64,000 nt of DNA, taken from the NCBI RefSeq assembly GCF_001660815.1, contig NZ_LYMI01000002.1, forward strand, positions 62,001 to 126,000. Reading direction: 5' to 3'. The notes under the pieces are model-generated. The model was given only the letters and a program-made list of their open reading frames with translations, ran no database searches and was not told the origin of the DNA. Below, one piece after another: positions 32,011-41,790 of the stretch (its first letter is position 1; each line of letters begins with the position of its first letter). Origin of the DNA: Xanthomonas nasturtii. GTDB taxonomy: Bacteria; Pseudomonadota; Gammaproteobacteria; Xanthomonadales; Xanthomonadaceae. The position numbers and the translations under genes are program-made.

Positions 32011-33426
32011 GTGTCGGTGCGCTCCAAGTGGTATAGACGCTGGCGGCCGCGCTCGTTGCAGGCCCGCCAGCTGCTGGCCGCCAGTCTCAGTCTGGTGGCC
32101 TTCCTGGCGCTGGCGGGCTACGCGCTGGATGTGGCATTTGCCGACACTGCCGAAAAGAATCTGCGCGAGCGGCTGAAGAACTACGCCTCTGCGTACGCCG
32201 CCAATATCGACTTCGTCCGCGACGGCTCGCTGTACATCGGTGGACAACCGCCCGACCCGCGCTTCGATGTACCCGGTGGCGGGTTGTACGTGGAAGTGGT
32301 GCGGCCGGACGAGAGCTGGACCTCGATGTCGGCCGAAGGCCCGAACATTCCACATGGCCGCATGCTGGAGCCGCGCCAGGAAGAATTCATCGGCCCGCTG
32401 GAGATGACCCAGATCGACGGCAGCCTGGGCCAGTTGTATCGCTACGGCCTGGGCGTGAGTTATGTCGAACGCGAACACGGCGGCGAGATTCCGTACACGA
32501 TCTACGTAATGGAAGACGCCCGCTCGATGGGCGCGCAGCTGCGCGTGTTCCGTGGTGCGGTGTGGTTCTACCTCGGCAGCGCCGGTGTGGTGTTGCTGGT
32601 GCTGCAAGCCTTCATTCTGCAATGGAGCCTGCGCCCGCTGCGGCGGGTGATCAACGAGCTGACCAAGGTGCAGCGCGGCGAAATCCAGCGCATGAGCGAA
32701 CAGCATCCGCGCGAACTGGAACCGTTGACCGACAGCATCAACGCCTTCATCGAAAGCGAGCGCGACAACCTGGAGCGGCAGCGCAATACGCTGGCCGATC
32801 TGGCGCATAGCCTCAAGACGCCGATCGCCGTCCTGCGGACGCAACTGGACAGTGGGCAGTCCGAGCGCGACCTGCACGAAGAAATGGATGTGCAGCTACG
32901 CCGCATGAACGACTTGGTGTCCTACCAATTGGCCCGTGCAGCCTCCAGCGGGCACAAGCTGTTCGCCGCGCCGTTGCCGATCGAGCCGACCGCCGAAGAA
33001 ATCGTGCGCGGGCTGGAGAAGGTGTATTCGGTCAAGGGCGTGTTGTGCGAATTCGATATTTCGCCGGAAGCGCGCTTTCATGGCGAGCCGGGAGATTTGC
33101 AGGAACTGCTCGGCAACCTGCTGGAAAACGGCTTCAAATGGGCGCGCAGCCGCGTGCTGCTGACCGCACAACCGGGACCCACCACCGGCAGCCGCCGTGC
33201 CGGCTTGATCCTGTCGGTGGAAGACGACGGCCCCGGCATTGCGCCGGAAGACGTGGCCAAGATTCTGCAGCGCGGTGTGCGTGGCGATGAGCGCGTGCAA
33301 GGGCATGGCATCGGCATGTCGATCGTGCAGGATCTGATCAAGGCCTACCGTGGCGAACTGCAGGTGGTGCGCTCGCAGGAGCTGGGCGGTGCCCGCTTCG
33401 ATGTGACGCTGCCGCCGGGATTGTGA
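32011..33426 (+). CDS. phoQ: PhoQ-like sensor histidine kinase
   Basis: This 471-residue inner-membrane kinase starts at a GTG. It has two membrane helices (about residues 24-46 and 190-212) bounding an acidic periplasmic sensor domain, then a HAMP-like segment and the H-box DLAHSLKTPIAVL with the phospho-accepting His near residue 265. The HATPase domain has NLLENGFKWARS, VEDDGPGI and GHGIGMSIVQDLI. PhoQ family members sense divalent cations, pH and cationic peptides. It partners PhoP encoded immediately upstream. Confidence 0.92.
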   Translation: MSVRSKWYRRWRPRSLQARQLLAASLSLVAFLALAGYALDVAFADTAEKNLRERLKNYASAYAANIDFVRDGSLYIGGQPPDPRFDVPGGGLYVEVVRPDESWTSMSAEGPNIPHGRMLEPRQEEFIGPLEMTQIDGSLGQLYRYGLGVSYVEREHGGEIPYTIYVMEDARSMGAQLRVFRGAVWFYLGSAGVVLLVLQAFILQWSLRPLRRVINELTKVQRGEIQRMSEQHPRELEPLTDSINAFIESERDNLERQRNTLADLAHSLKTPIAVLRTQLDSGQSERDLHEEMDVQLRRMNDLVSYQLARAASSGHKLFAAPLPIEPTAEEIVRGLEKVYSVKGVLCEFDISPEARFHGEPGDLQELLGNLLENGFKWARSRVLLTAQPGPTTGSRRAGLILSVEDDGPGIAPEDVAKILQRGVRGDERVQGHGIGMSIVQDLIKAYRGELQVVRSQELGGARFDVTLPPGL

Positions 33427-33546
33427 CCGTCGGCGTTGGCCCGATGAACCCGTGGCCAATGTCCGCAACCGTTCCGACAACCGTTTAACGCCTCGCGCGT
33501 TGGCTTGACCATACTGGCTTGGTAAGCCGTTGCGATGGAGGGCTGC

Positions 33547-35136
33547 ATGTTCGAGCAGGTTGACCAGGCAGTGTGCGTGAGCACGCGCGTGGCGCGCGCG
33601 CGGCAACTGCGTGGATGGCGCGTGCTGCCGCTGTTGGCCGGCAGCCTGTCTGCGCTCGCCTGCACCGCGGCCGAAGCGCCACTGACACCGTCGCAGACGC
33701 GCTGGCTGCAACGCGCCACCTACGGCGTGGATGCCAACAGCGCGACGCAATTGACACGGCTGGGGGCCAAGCGCTTCGGTGCGTTGTTGCTGCAGCCCAG
33801 CGATGACGCTGCGTTGCCGGCACCGGTGCGCGCACAGTTGCAGCGTTTCGATGCGTTGCACACCCCGCTGGTGGATCTGCTGACCCAGTACGAGGCCGAC
33901 AAGATCCGCCTGCAGCGCATGCCCGATGGCGATGACAAGGCTGCCTTGCGCAAGAACTGGCAGGCACGCGGTGGGCAGATGCTGGTGCAGGCGCGCCAGG
34001 CGCAATTGCTGCGCGCGGTGTACGCGCCGGACCAGCTGCGCGAACAACTGGTGTGGTTCTGGCTCAACCACTTCAGCGTGTATGCCGACAAGGCGCGGGT
34101 GAAATGGATGGCAGCCGATTACATGGAGAACGCGATCCGCCCGAATGCCACCGGCAAGTTCGCCGAGCTGGTGATGGCCACGCTGCAAAGCCCGGCGATG
34201 CTGGAATACCTGGACAACGCCAAGAATGCCAAGGGCAAGGTCAACGAGAACTACGCGCGCGAGTTGATGGAACTGCACACGCTGGGTGTGCACGGCGGCT
34301 ACAGCCAACAGGATGTGCAGCAGTTGGCGCTGATCCTCACCGGCGCAGGTTTGGTGCCGATCAAGGCAAACGGCGCACCGCCGTTGCCAGCTGCCGCACC
34401 CGGGCAGGCGCAGGTCGTACGCAAAGGTTTGTTCGAATTCAATCCGGCGCGTCATCAACCCGGCGACAAGATGCTGCTTGGTCAGCGCATCGCCGGTGGT
34501 GGCCTGGACGAGATCGAACGCGCGGTACAGCTGTTGGTGCGGCAACCGGCGTGCGCGCATTTCGTGTCGCAACGTCTGGCCGAATACTTCGTCAGCGACA
34601 CTCCGCCCACTGCGCTGGTTGCGCGCATGGCCGCCACCTTCCAGCGCAGCGATGGCGATATCGCCAAGGTGATGCAGACCATGCTGGCCTCGCCGGAGTT
34701 TGCACAGGCGCAACCGCGCAAGTTCAAGGACCCGAACCGGTATGTCGTCTCGGCGATGCGGTTGGCCTACGAGGAGCAGCCAGTGATCAATGCCGCCCCG
34801 ATGGCCAGTTGGGTGCAGCAGCTCGGCGAGCCGTTGTTCGGGCGCATCACCCCCGATGGGTGGTCGCTGCAGTCGCAGGCCTGGACCAGTTCCGGGCAAC
34901 TGGCGCGACGTTTCGAAGTGGCGCGTTCGATCGGCAGCGGGCCCAAGCAATTGTTTCGTCTGGACGGCGACAACGACACGCCGATTCCGGTGGTGACGCA
35001 AATCGACATGCGCCCTTCGTACCGCTGGCTGGCGCCGTCGCTGTCTGCCGGAACGCGGCAGGCGCTGGACCAGGCGCGCTCGCCTGCGGAATGGAATGGA
35101 TTTCTACTGTCGTCGCCTGACTTCAACTATCGCTGA
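33547..35136 (+). CDS. DUF1800 family protein
   Basis: This 529-residue protein begins at ATG 33547, chosen for GGAGG six bases upstream (another ATG at 33535 lies within that site). A weak export signal precedes PLTPSQTRWLQRATYGVD, and the core carries EQLVWFWLNHFSVYADK and NENYARELMELHTLGV, the diagnostic DUF1800 motifs. Members are large exported proteins of unknown activity, always paired with DUF1501 proteins, as here. No terminator separates it from the next gene. Confidence 0.88.
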   Translation: MFEQVDQAVCVSTRVARARQLRGWRVLPLLAGSLSALACTAAEAPLTPSQTRWLQRATYGVDANSATQLTRLGAKRFGALLLQPSDDAALPAPVRAQLQRFDALHTPLVDLLTQYEADKIRLQRMPDGDDKAALRKNWQARGGQMLVQARQAQLLRAVYAPDQLREQLVWFWLNHFSVYADKARVKWMAADYMENAIRPNATGKFAELVMATLQSPAMLEYLDNAKNAKGKVNENYARELMELHTLGVHGGYSQQDVQQLALILTGAGLVPIKANGAPPLPAAAPGQAQVVRKGLFEFNPARHQPGDKMLLGQRIAGGGLDEIERAVQLLVRQPACAHFVSQRLAEYFVSDTPPTALVARMAATFQRSDGDIAKVMQTMLASPEFAQAQPRKFKDPNRYVVSAMRLAYEEQPVINAAPMASWVQQLGEPLFGRITPDGWSLQSQAWTSSGQLARRFEVARSIGSGPKQLFRLDGDNDTPIPVVTQIDMRPSYRWLAPSLSAGTRQALDQARSPAEWNGFLLSSPDFNYR

Positions 35137-35275
35137 CGCAACGCTACTGACTCAACACCACTGTTTCAATGCTGCCGGCTCAACGCTCGCCAATGCAGAG
35201 AAGCTGATTCAACACCACCGATCCACGCCCACCGATACAACGAATGCCAAGCGGTCATCGCCGCGGGAGTGCGCC

Positions 35276-36460
35276 ATGCAACGACGTCAATTTCTGCTCG
35301 CCTCTGCAGCAGCTGCGAGTATGCCGTGGGCCGGGCGTCTGTTCGCTGCGCCACGCGACAGTGCGCGCATGCTGGTGGTGTTTTTGCGCGGTGGCTACGA
35401 CAGCAACAACCTGCTGGTGCCGCACGGCAGCGATTTTTATTACCAGTCGCGGCCGAGCCTGGCGATTGCGCGGCCGGATGCCGCCAATCCAAACAGCGCT
35501 GTGGCGCTGAACGCGCAGTGGGGTCTCAACCCGGTGATGCGCGATGCGCTGCTGCCGTTGTGGGAACGCAAGCAGGTGGCGTTCGTGCCGTTCGCCGGCA
35601 CCGACGATCTGTCGCGTAGCCATTTCGAAACCCAGGACGATATCGAATCCGGTCAGGCGGGCAGGCGTCGCGATTACCGCTCCGGGTTCATGGCGCGCCT
35701 GTCGGGCGTGCTGAGCGGGGTGCCGGCGATCGCGTTTACCGATTCGTTGCCGTTGACCTTTCAAGGCGGTGGCGATTTGCCCAACGTGTCGTTGCGGGGC
35801 ATCGGCAAGGGTGGGCTGGATGCGCGGCAGGCGCAGATCCTGTCGCAGATGTACGACAGCACGCCGCTGGCGGCAGCTGCGCGCGACGGTCTTGCCCTGC
35901 GTCAGCAGGTCACCGCGCAGTTGCGCGAAGAGATGGAGCAGGCCGGACGCGGCGCCGCCAGTGCACGCACCTTTGCCGATGAAACCCGGCGCATGGCGAC
36001 GCTGATGCGCGAGCGCTACCGCCTTGGATTCGTCGATGTCGGTGGTTGGGACACGCATGCCAATCAAGGCAGTGTGGAAGGGGGCCTGGCCAATAATCTG
36101 CGCAATCTCGGCGAAGGGCTGGCCGCTTACGCCGATGCGTTGGGTCCGGCCTGGAACGACACCGTGGTGGTGGTGATTTCCGAGTTCGGCCGTACGTTCC
36201 GCGAAAACGGCAGCAAGGGCACCGATCACGGGCACGGCACGACCTATTGGGTATTGGGCGGTGGCGTGCGCGGCGGCCGCATCGTCGGCGAACAGGTGGC
36301 GGTCGAACAGGCGCAGCTGCTGCAGAATCGCGATTACCCGGTCCTCAACAATTACCGCAGCTTGTTTGGCGGCTTGCTCAGTCGCTTGTGGGGCCTGTCG
36401 CCAGCGCAGTTGGAGCGGGTGTTTCCCGGCGCCGCGCCGCGCGATCTCGGGTTGGTGTGA
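35276..36460 (+). CDS. DUF1501 family exported protein
   Basis: This 394-residue protein has a twin-arginine-type leader (MQRRQFLLASAAAASMPWAG) and the DUF1501 core: VVFLRGGYDSNNLLVPHG, GFMARLSG, VDVGGWDTHANQG and VVVISEFGRTFRENG. The alkaline-phosphatase/sulfatase-like fold is predicted for the family, but the reaction is unknown. GGGAG lies six bases before the ATG; the longer open frame to 35096 overlaps the DUF1800 gene and lacks the leader. The pair probably acts together outside the cytoplasm. Confidence 0.9.
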   Translation: MQRRQFLLASAAAASMPWAGRLFAAPRDSARMLVVFLRGGYDSNNLLVPHGSDFYYQSRPSLAIARPDAANPNSAVALNAQWGLNPVMRDALLPLWERKQVAFVPFAGTDDLSRSHFETQDDIESGQAGRRRDYRSGFMARLSGVLSGVPAIAFTDSLPLTFQGGGDLPNVSLRGIGKGGLDARQAQILSQMYDSTPLAAAARDGLALRQQVTAQLREEMEQAGRGAASARTFADETRRMATLMRERYRLGFVDVGGWDTHANQGSVEGGLANNLRNLGEGLAAYADALGPAWNDTVVVVISEFGRTFRENGSKGTDHGHGTTYWVLGGGVRGGRIVGEQVAVEQAQLLQNRDYPVLNNYRSLFGGLLSRLWGLSPAQLERVFPGAAPRDLGLV

Positions 36461-36603
36461 GCGTTCAAATGGCGATCGATCATGCGTAAAACATGCGCAT
36501 GGCATCGGGTGCAGGTGCTGCAAGCGATGGCTGCGGTTCGCCGTTCGATCAGATGTTGCCGTCGAAAAAGGCGTCAACCATGCAGGTCAACCGGGCACCA
36601 CGC

Positions 36604-37401
36604 TCAAGGCTGCACTGACGCTGCGAACGGCGAGGGCCCGTAGAAACGTTCCAGGTGCAAAGCCACCTGCGGCATCGCACGCGCCAGCAGCTGCGGTGCG
36701 GAGAAGTGATATTCGCTGACCACCGCAAAGAATTCTTCCGGTGCTTCGGCTGCATACGCGTCGATCTCGGTGGCTTCGCCGGCATCGACGCGTTGGCAAA
36801 ACAGATCGTAGGCACGCTGGAAATCCCGCGCCCAGGCGCGTTGCGCATCGCGTGGCATTGGCGGTGTGCCGTCGAGCGCGCCATCCAGTGCATCGAGCTT
36901 GTGCGCCATCTCGTGCACGATCACGTTGAAGCCTGCCTGCGGATCGTCCAGGTCGGCCTGTACGTCTGCCCAGCTGACGATCAGCGGGCCTTGCTCCCAG
37001 GCTTCGCCGATCAGGGTGTCGTCCCACGCATGCATCACGCCGGCGGCATCCAGATGCGTGCGCTGCACGCGGAACGCATCCGGGTACACGATCAGCTGCG
37101 ACCAGCCGCGCCAACCGGCGGCGCCGATCTCCAGCAGCGGCAGGCAGCAGGTGGCCGCCAGCACGAGCTGGTCGTGCGGTTGCAACTGCAATCCGTCGAC
37201 AGGCGAAATGGTCTTCTGCTGCAGAAACTGCGCGGTCAACGCGCGCAGCCGTTGCTGGCGGGGCGGATCGAGCGCGGCAACCCATGCGCAACTGCGGCAC
37301 AGCCGCTGCCACGACGCATCAGCAATCTCGGGGGGCGGCCGGCGCAGCCAGCGCGTCAACCACTGGATCAGCGGAACATGCCCGGCAGGAAACTGTGCCA
37401 A
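36604..37401 (-). CDS. mtfA: MtfA-type zinc peptidase
   Basis: This 265-residue cytosolic protein contains FNVIVHEMAHKLDALDG, the HExxH zinc site, and EEFFAVVSEYHFSAP carrying the third ligand-type glutamate, as in MtfA of E. coli. MtfA binds the Mlc repressor in enteric bacteria and acts as an aminopeptidase. Its Xanthomonas target is unknown. The N-terminus overlaps the 3' end of a small secreted-protein gene by 34 bases. Confidence 0.93.
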   Translation of the reverse strand: MAQFPAGHVPLIQWLTRWLRRPPPEIADASWQRLCRSCAWVAALDPPRQQRLRALTAQFLQQKTISPVDGLQLQPHDQLVLAATCCLPLLEIGAAGWRGWSQLIVYPDAFRVQRTHLDAAGVMHAWDDTLIGEAWEQGPLIVSWADVQADLDDPQAGFNVIVHEMAHKLDALDGALDGTPPMPRDAQRAWARDFQRAYDLFCQRVDAGEATEIDAYAAEAPEEFFAVVSEYHFSAPQLLARAMPQVALHLERFYGPSPFAASVQP

Positions 37402-37640
37402 CGCGGCATCGTGCGCATGCGCGGGAACAACGAATCGCCATCGCTGCCACCGCCACCGGTGGACGGTGCGGCCTTGTGCGGAGCCGTGCGTACCGGTGCC
37501 GCCTCGGGGGGGGGTGTTCTGCCGCGTGCAGCCGAATTGGTGCTGACGCAGCTGTCATGATCGCCGTCGACCAGTTGGTCCGATGCCAGGGCGGCAAGCG
37601 GAGCCAACAACAGGAGCAGGCAAACCGTGAGTCGGCGCAT
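37368..37640 (-). CDS. Small secreted protein
   Basis: This 90-residue product starts MRRLTVCLLLLLAPLAALAS, a strong signal peptide. The rest is low complexity: a polar segment with one Cys (HDSCVSTNSAARG), a Pro/Ala linker, STGGGGSDG, and a basic end (FPRMRTMPRWHSFLPGMFR). It overlaps mtfA by 34 bases in another frame, suggesting coupling. The open frame extends to 37679 but without leader-like sequence. No family is recognised. Confidence 0.6.
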   Translation of the reverse strand: MRRLTVCLLLLLAPLAALASDQLVDGDHDSCVSTNSAARGRTPPPEAAPVRTAPHKAAPSTGGGGSDGDSLFPRMRTMPRWHSFLPGMFR

Positions 37641-38029
37641 CGTCCACATCCAGGGCAAGCGGCGTGAGTCGCCGATCATAACGCGCTTTTCACTCCCTCA
37701 CGCAAGCTGCGCTGGGCGCCCGGAAAGGCTTGGCGCATACTTTCACGGATGGATTCGGTACTTCGGGCGTGTGATGCACTTTGAGACGAGAGGCGCCGAT
37801 GGCCGGCGCTGCGACACGCGGGTTGCCAGGCGTGAGCTTGGCGCGCGCATTGGTCAGCCGCATGCAGTTTCGCTGCTGCCAGCCACCCCAAAGGCCGATG
37901 TCGTGTGGCACGCCGATGCCGCATTCTGCGCGTTGCCCGGGCGAGCAGCCTGGTGTGCAGCGCTCGCCGTGTCTGGGCATGCAAAAGCCCGCGCCATCGT
38001 CACCTCACCTCTTATCGTGCGTTGCAGCC
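37641..38029. other. Intergenic region before birA
   Basis: These 389 bases lie between divergent genes. Open frames cross it, but none shows a ribosome site or family-like sequence; the frame leading into birA is only a read-through extension. No operator recognised. Confidence 0.45.
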
Positions 38030-38995
38030 GTGGATGACCGCGCGTTGCTGGCCAGACTTGCCGGCGGCCGGCTGTCCGGCGATGCGCTGGCGCGCGATGC
38101 CGGTTTGACCCGCGCAGCGGTGTGGAAGCGCATCCAGAACCTGCGCGCGGCCGGTGTCGACATCGAAGGACGCGCCGGCGACGGGTATCGCCTGGCCACC
38201 CCGCTGGACCTGCTGGATGCGGCGCGCATCCGTGCCGGCATGGCGCCCGATGCAGTCGCTGGCCTGGCGGCGTTGGACGTGGCCTGGACGCTGGAATCCA
38301 CCAACACCACCTTGCTGGCGCAGCCGGCGCCCGAACAGGGCGTGGCGGTGCTGCTGGCCGAGCGCCAGACCGGCGGCCGTGGCCGGCGCGGCCGTCAATG
38401 GACCTCGCCGCTGGGCGCGCACATTTATCTGTCGGCGTCGCGCCGATTCAGTGGTGGGCTGGGCCAGCTGGCCGGGCTCAGCCTGGCCGTGGGCGTGGCG
38501 GTGGCCGAGGCCCTGCGCGGCTGCGGGTTCGCCGATGTCGGGCTGAAGTGGCCCAACGATCTGCTGGCGCGCGAGCGCAAGCTGGGCGGCCTGTTGATCG
38601 AAGGCGGCGGCGAGATGGCCGGCAACGCGCGTGCGGTGATCGGGCTAGGGTTGAACGTGCACATGCCGGCGGCGGCAGCGGCCGGCATTGACCAGCCGTG
38701 GGTCGATCTGGATACCCTGGCCGGCCGGCCGGTGTCGCGCGACCAGGTCACGGCAGCGGTACTGTCTGGACTGCTGCCGGCGCTGGACCTGTTCGAGGCA
38801 CAGGGCCTGGCGCCCTTCCTGGGGCGCTATGCGGCGCTGGATCTATTGAGCGGGCGGGCAGTGCAGGTCGAAGAGGCCGGCACCCGACATCATGGCGTCG
38901 CGCTCGGCCTGGCCGCCGACGGTGCATTGCGGGTGCAACTGGGCGACACGGTGCGCCTGTTCCACTCCGGAGAAGTGAGCGTGAGACCTGCATGA
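38030..38995 (+). CDS. birA: Biotin-protein ligase / biotin repressor
   Basis: This 321-residue bifunctional protein, from GTG 38030, has an N-terminal winged helix (LSGDALARDAGLTRAAVWKR) that can bind the biotin operator. The ligase domain has the biotinyl-AMP motif GGRGRRGRQWTS, KWPNDLLARERK and GLGLNVHMP, and there is a C-terminal SH3-like domain. It attaches biotin to carboxylase carrier proteins. Its stop overlaps the coaX start (ATGA), so the two cofactor genes are coupled. Confidence 0.95.
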   Translation: MDDRALLARLAGGRLSGDALARDAGLTRAAVWKRIQNLRAAGVDIEGRAGDGYRLATPLDLLDAARIRAGMAPDAVAGLAALDVAWTLESTNTTLLAQPAPEQGVAVLLAERQTGGRGRRGRQWTSPLGAHIYLSASRRFSGGLGQLAGLSLAVGVAVAEALRGCGFADVGLKWPNDLLARERKLGGLLIEGGGEMAGNARAVIGLGLNVHMPAAAAAGIDQPWVDLDTLAGRPVSRDQVTAAVLSGLLPALDLFEAQGLAPFLGRYAALDLLSGRAVQVEEAGTRHHGVALGLAADGALRVQLGDTVRLFHSGEVSVRPA

Positions 38996-39720
38996 GCGAG
39001 TGGTTGTTCGACCTGGGAAATTCGCGGTTCAAGTACGCGCCGCTGCACGGCGACCGGGCCGGCGAGGTGCAGGCATGGGCGCACGGCGCCGAGGCCATGG
39101 ATGCGGCCGCGCTGGCGGCGCTGCCGTCCGGGCGTATCGCGCATGTGGCCAGCGTGGCTGCACCGGCATTGACGCAACGCATGGTCGCATGCCTGCAGGA
39201 ACGCTTTGCGCAGGTGCGCATCGTGCGCACGGCCGCCGAATGCGCCGGCATCCGCATCGCCTATGCCGACCCGAGCCGCTTCGGTGTGGACCGGTTTCTG
39301 GCATTGCTGGGTGCGCGTGGCGACGCACCGGTGCTGGTGGCCGGGGTGGGCACTGCGCTGACCATCGATGTGCTCGGTGCCGATGGGCAGCACCACGGCG
39401 GGCGGATCGCCGCCTCGCCCACCACCATGCGCGAAGCGCTGCATGCGCGCGCGGCGCAGTTGCCAGCCAGCGGCGGCGACTATGTCGAGCTGGCCAACGA
39501 CACCGACGATGCCTTGACCTCCGGCTGCGATGGCGCGGCGGTGGCGCTGATCGAGCGCAGCCTGCAGCACGCGCAACGCAGCCTGGGCGTGCCGGTGCGG
39601 CTGCTGGTGCATGGCGGCGGCGCGCCGCCGTTGCTGCCGTTGCTGCCCGGTGCCACCTTCCGCGCGGCCCTGGTGCTGGATGGACTGGCGACCTGGGCGC
39701 TGCATTCGTCTTCGCTGTAA
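38992..39720 (+). CDS. coaX: Type III pantothenate kinase
   Basis: This 242-residue ASKHA-fold kinase phosphorylates pantothenate, the first step of coenzyme A synthesis. LFDLGNSRFKY carries the phosphate-1 Asp and the DxGNSxxK pattern, YADPSRFGVDRFLAL is the substrate region, and GVGTALTIDVLG is phosphate-2. Type III enzymes are insensitive to CoA feedback. Overlap with birA by four bases is the usual order in Xanthomonadaceae. Confidence 0.95.
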   Translation: MSEWLFDLGNSRFKYAPLHGDRAGEVQAWAHGAEAMDAAALAALPSGRIAHVASVAAPALTQRMVACLQERFAQVRIVRTAAECAGIRIAYADPSRFGVDRFLALLGARGDAPVLVAGVGTALTIDVLGADGQHHGGRIAASPTTMREALHARAAQLPASGGDYVELANDTDDALTSGCDGAAVALIERSLQHAQRSLGVPVRLLVHGGGAPPLLPLLPGATFRAALVLDGLATWALHSSSL

Positions 39721-39953
39721 AGCGTTGCCGTGTGCGGCTTGGGTGAGAAGCATGGGGCATCGGTAGCCGAGTGGCTGCCGGAGTTCTCGGCAGCAGGGTG
39801 CTTGGCACACCGGCGACATAGCTCCCGGGCAGAGCAGCTGGGGACACGCGTTGCCGCCGGCCGGTGGCGCACCGAGAGTGTGTTGCGCGCCTGGTCGAGC
39901 CGCGACCGCTTCGCACTCCCCCCAAGCCACATGACAGGCCCTAAAATCGTCGC

Positions 39954-40808
39954 ATGTCTGTACGCGCGCTCATCGTTGTCCTGATCATCCTCAATGCCGG
40001 GGTGGCGCTGTGGTGGGCGTTGCAACCACCACCGGCGCCGCCGGCCGCGCCGCCGCAACCGCCCGGGGTTGCTCGACTGGACCTGCTGCCGATGGTGCCG
40101 ACCAAGGCGACAGCCGCGGTGTCGCGTCCCGTCGTGGCGACAGCTGCAACGCCTGATGCCAGTGCAGTGGTTGCATCCAAGACGCCGGCTCCTGCGCCGA
40201 TGGCAGCGACGGCGTCTGTGCCCGAGCCTGTGCCAACGCCGGCAATGGCCGAGACGGCCCCGCGTCCAGTCGACGCTGCAGCGGCAGCGAACAGCGCTTC
40301 CAAAGCTGTTGACGAAAGCACCGCCGTCGCAAAGCCCGTGTCCGTGCCGACACCGCCGGAGCGCTGCGTCAGCGTCGGGCCGTACGCGGCACGTAGCGAC
40401 GCCGATGCCGCACTGGCGCGCGTTGGCGGCCAGGCCAGCCGCGCCAGCGTGCGCGCGGATACCGACGCCGGGGTCAGCACGTTCCGGGTGATGTTGCCCA
40501 ATGTGGGCGACCGCGCCGCGGCGCAGGCTCTGGTCAAGCGCATTACGGCTGCCGGCATCGGCGACTATTACGTGATTGCGCAGGGCGAGGACAACACCGT
40601 TGCGCTGGGGCAGTACCAAAGCCGCGAGCGCGCCGAGCGGCGCCAGGCCAGTCTGGTCAGCGCAGGCTTTCCCGCGCAGTTGGTGCCCAGTGGCAACGGT
40701 CAATCGCGCTGGTGGATCGATGTGCGCAGCACGGTGGCGGCCGCCACATTGCAGAGCGCTGCAGGTGCGACGCGTCAACGATCGCTAGATTGCTCCGCCC
40801 TGCGCTAG
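39954..40808 (+). CDS. SPOR domain membrane protein
   Basis: This 284-residue protein has one N-terminal membrane helix (VRALIVVLIILNAGVALWWAL), a long Pro/Ala-rich periplasmic linker, and a C-terminal SPOR domain (CVSVGPYAARSDADAALARV, YYVIAQGEDNTVALGQY). SPOR domains bind denuded septal peptidoglycan, so a cell-division or cell-wall role is likely. The stop TAG falls inside a TAGAAT hexamer that may be the -10 element of the following tRNA gene. Confidence 0.85.
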   Translation: MSVRALIVVLIILNAGVALWWALQPPPAPPAAPPQPPGVARLDLLPMVPTKATAAVSRPVVATAATPDASAVVASKTPAPAPMAATASVPEPVPTPAMAETAPRPVDAAAAANSASKAVDESTAVAKPVSVPTPPERCVSVGPYAARSDADAALARVGGQASRASVRADTDAGVSTFRVMLPNVGDRAAAQALVKRITAAGIGDYYVIAQGEDNTVALGQYQSRERAERRQASLVSAGFPAQLVPSGNGQSRWWIDVRSTVAAATLQSAAGATRQRSLDCSALR

Positions 40809-40840
40809 AATGCGCACCGGCGTGCAATGCGCCCACCAGT

Positions 40841-40916
40841 GCCGGCATAGCTCAGTTGGTAGAGCAACCGCCTTGTAAGCGGTAGGTCCCCAGTTCGAAT
40901 CCGGGTGCCGGCACCA
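40841..40916 (+). tRNA. tRNA-Thr (anticodon TGT)
   Basis: A complete 76-base cloverleaf: acceptor GCCGGCA pairs with TGCCGGC, the anticodon loop CTTGTAA holds TGT, the T-loop is TTCGAAT, and CCA is encoded. It reads ACN threonine codons. It marks the last clearly core feature; the sequence immediately downstream changes character, so it is the likely island attachment site, although I found no second copy of its 3' end within the window. Confidence 0.97.
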
Positions 40917-41003
40917 TAGTTGAGGCGTAAGTTTTTGATATGCAAGAGATTAAAAATCTCACTTACTCTAGCTTACTCACTTTTCTACTCACCTGGACTG
41001 TTT

Positions 41004-41780
41004 GTGGCTCGCAAGTCCATATCGCTTCCGTCAAAAAGGAATCCGTTGCTGGCGGAAGCGCAGAATGCGTTGAGCCCTGAAGAAGTCCAGGCACTGCCCA
41101 GGAGTAAAAGCTCTATTTTCCCTCCAAGTCTCGAGACCTGTCTGAGCGAGGCAGAGGCGCGATTGAAGATCCTTTTTTCATCGAGGATCCCTGAGCCTTA
41201 CGGCGAGCCCTGGCGCGACGCCTGGAGGCGGATGGAAGTTGCTGCGCGCACCAACCGCGAACGGGGGGAAGTCTACCGGCTCTCGTTGGAGAGATTCGAA
41301 ACCTTGTTGCAGAACACTCCAGAGAGGGCGCTGTGTGCACTGGCAAGCCTGGAGAGCTTGCTGAATGCTCGTTTGGCAATCAGTCAAGGGAACCCGGTCT
41401 CGGCATGGGTTGCACTGATTGACTGCAATTATGAGCTCGGCCGAGCTAGCAGCCAGATCACCGCCCAGGAGGGTGCTCAGAAGAATGGAGCAGGAAGTCA
41501 CCTAGAGGCAATCAGCGACTACACGTTGAGGTTGTTGAAAGAAATGCCTTCTAATTCTTTCAGGTCCAAGGTCGACATTTATCGAGCGCTTGAGTCGAAG
41601 CTTGAATCATTTTCTGATTTGGCGCTAGACAGAGATAGCGCAACACTCGCCCGATTCAAATCTGGTATCCCGAAGGATGTTCCAGAATTCCTAAAACGCC
41701 GGTCGTTGTCGGATCATGCACATAGCATCGAATACGAGCGAATTTTGCTCGCTGGGCGCCCAAGTAGAAAGAGGCGCTAA
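41004..41780 (+). CDS. Hypothetical island protein
   Basis: This product of about 258 residues begins at GTG 41004 (VARKSISLPSKRNPLLAEAQ) and is mainly alpha-helical, with no signal peptide or membrane segment and a basic tail (GRPSRKRR). I recognise no family. The open frame reaches back to 40920, three bases after the tRNA, but that part is AT-rich and low in complexity (repeated TTACTC), so I favour the internal start. It converges with the Gp2-like gene, overlapping by four bases, with a shared hairpin. Confidence 0.55.
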   Translation: MARKSISLPSKRNPLLAEAQNALSPEEVQALPRSKSSIFPPSLETCLSEAEARLKILFSSRIPEPYGEPWRDAWRRMEVAARTNRERGEVYRLSLERFETLLQNTPERALCALASLESLLNARLAISQGNPVSAWVALIDCNYELGRASSQITAQEGAQKNGAGSHLEAISDYTLRLLKEMPSNSFRSKVDIYRALESKLESFSDLALDRDSATLARFKSGIPKDVPEFLKRRSLSDHAHSIEYERILLAGRPSRKRR

Positions 41781-41790
41781 TGAGCGCCTC
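41771..41790. terminator. Hairpin between convergent island genes
   Basis: GAGGCGCT and AGCGCCTC pair perfectly around AATG; AAA precedes and CTTT follows shortly after. It overlaps both stop codons and probably ends both transcripts. Confidence 0.65.
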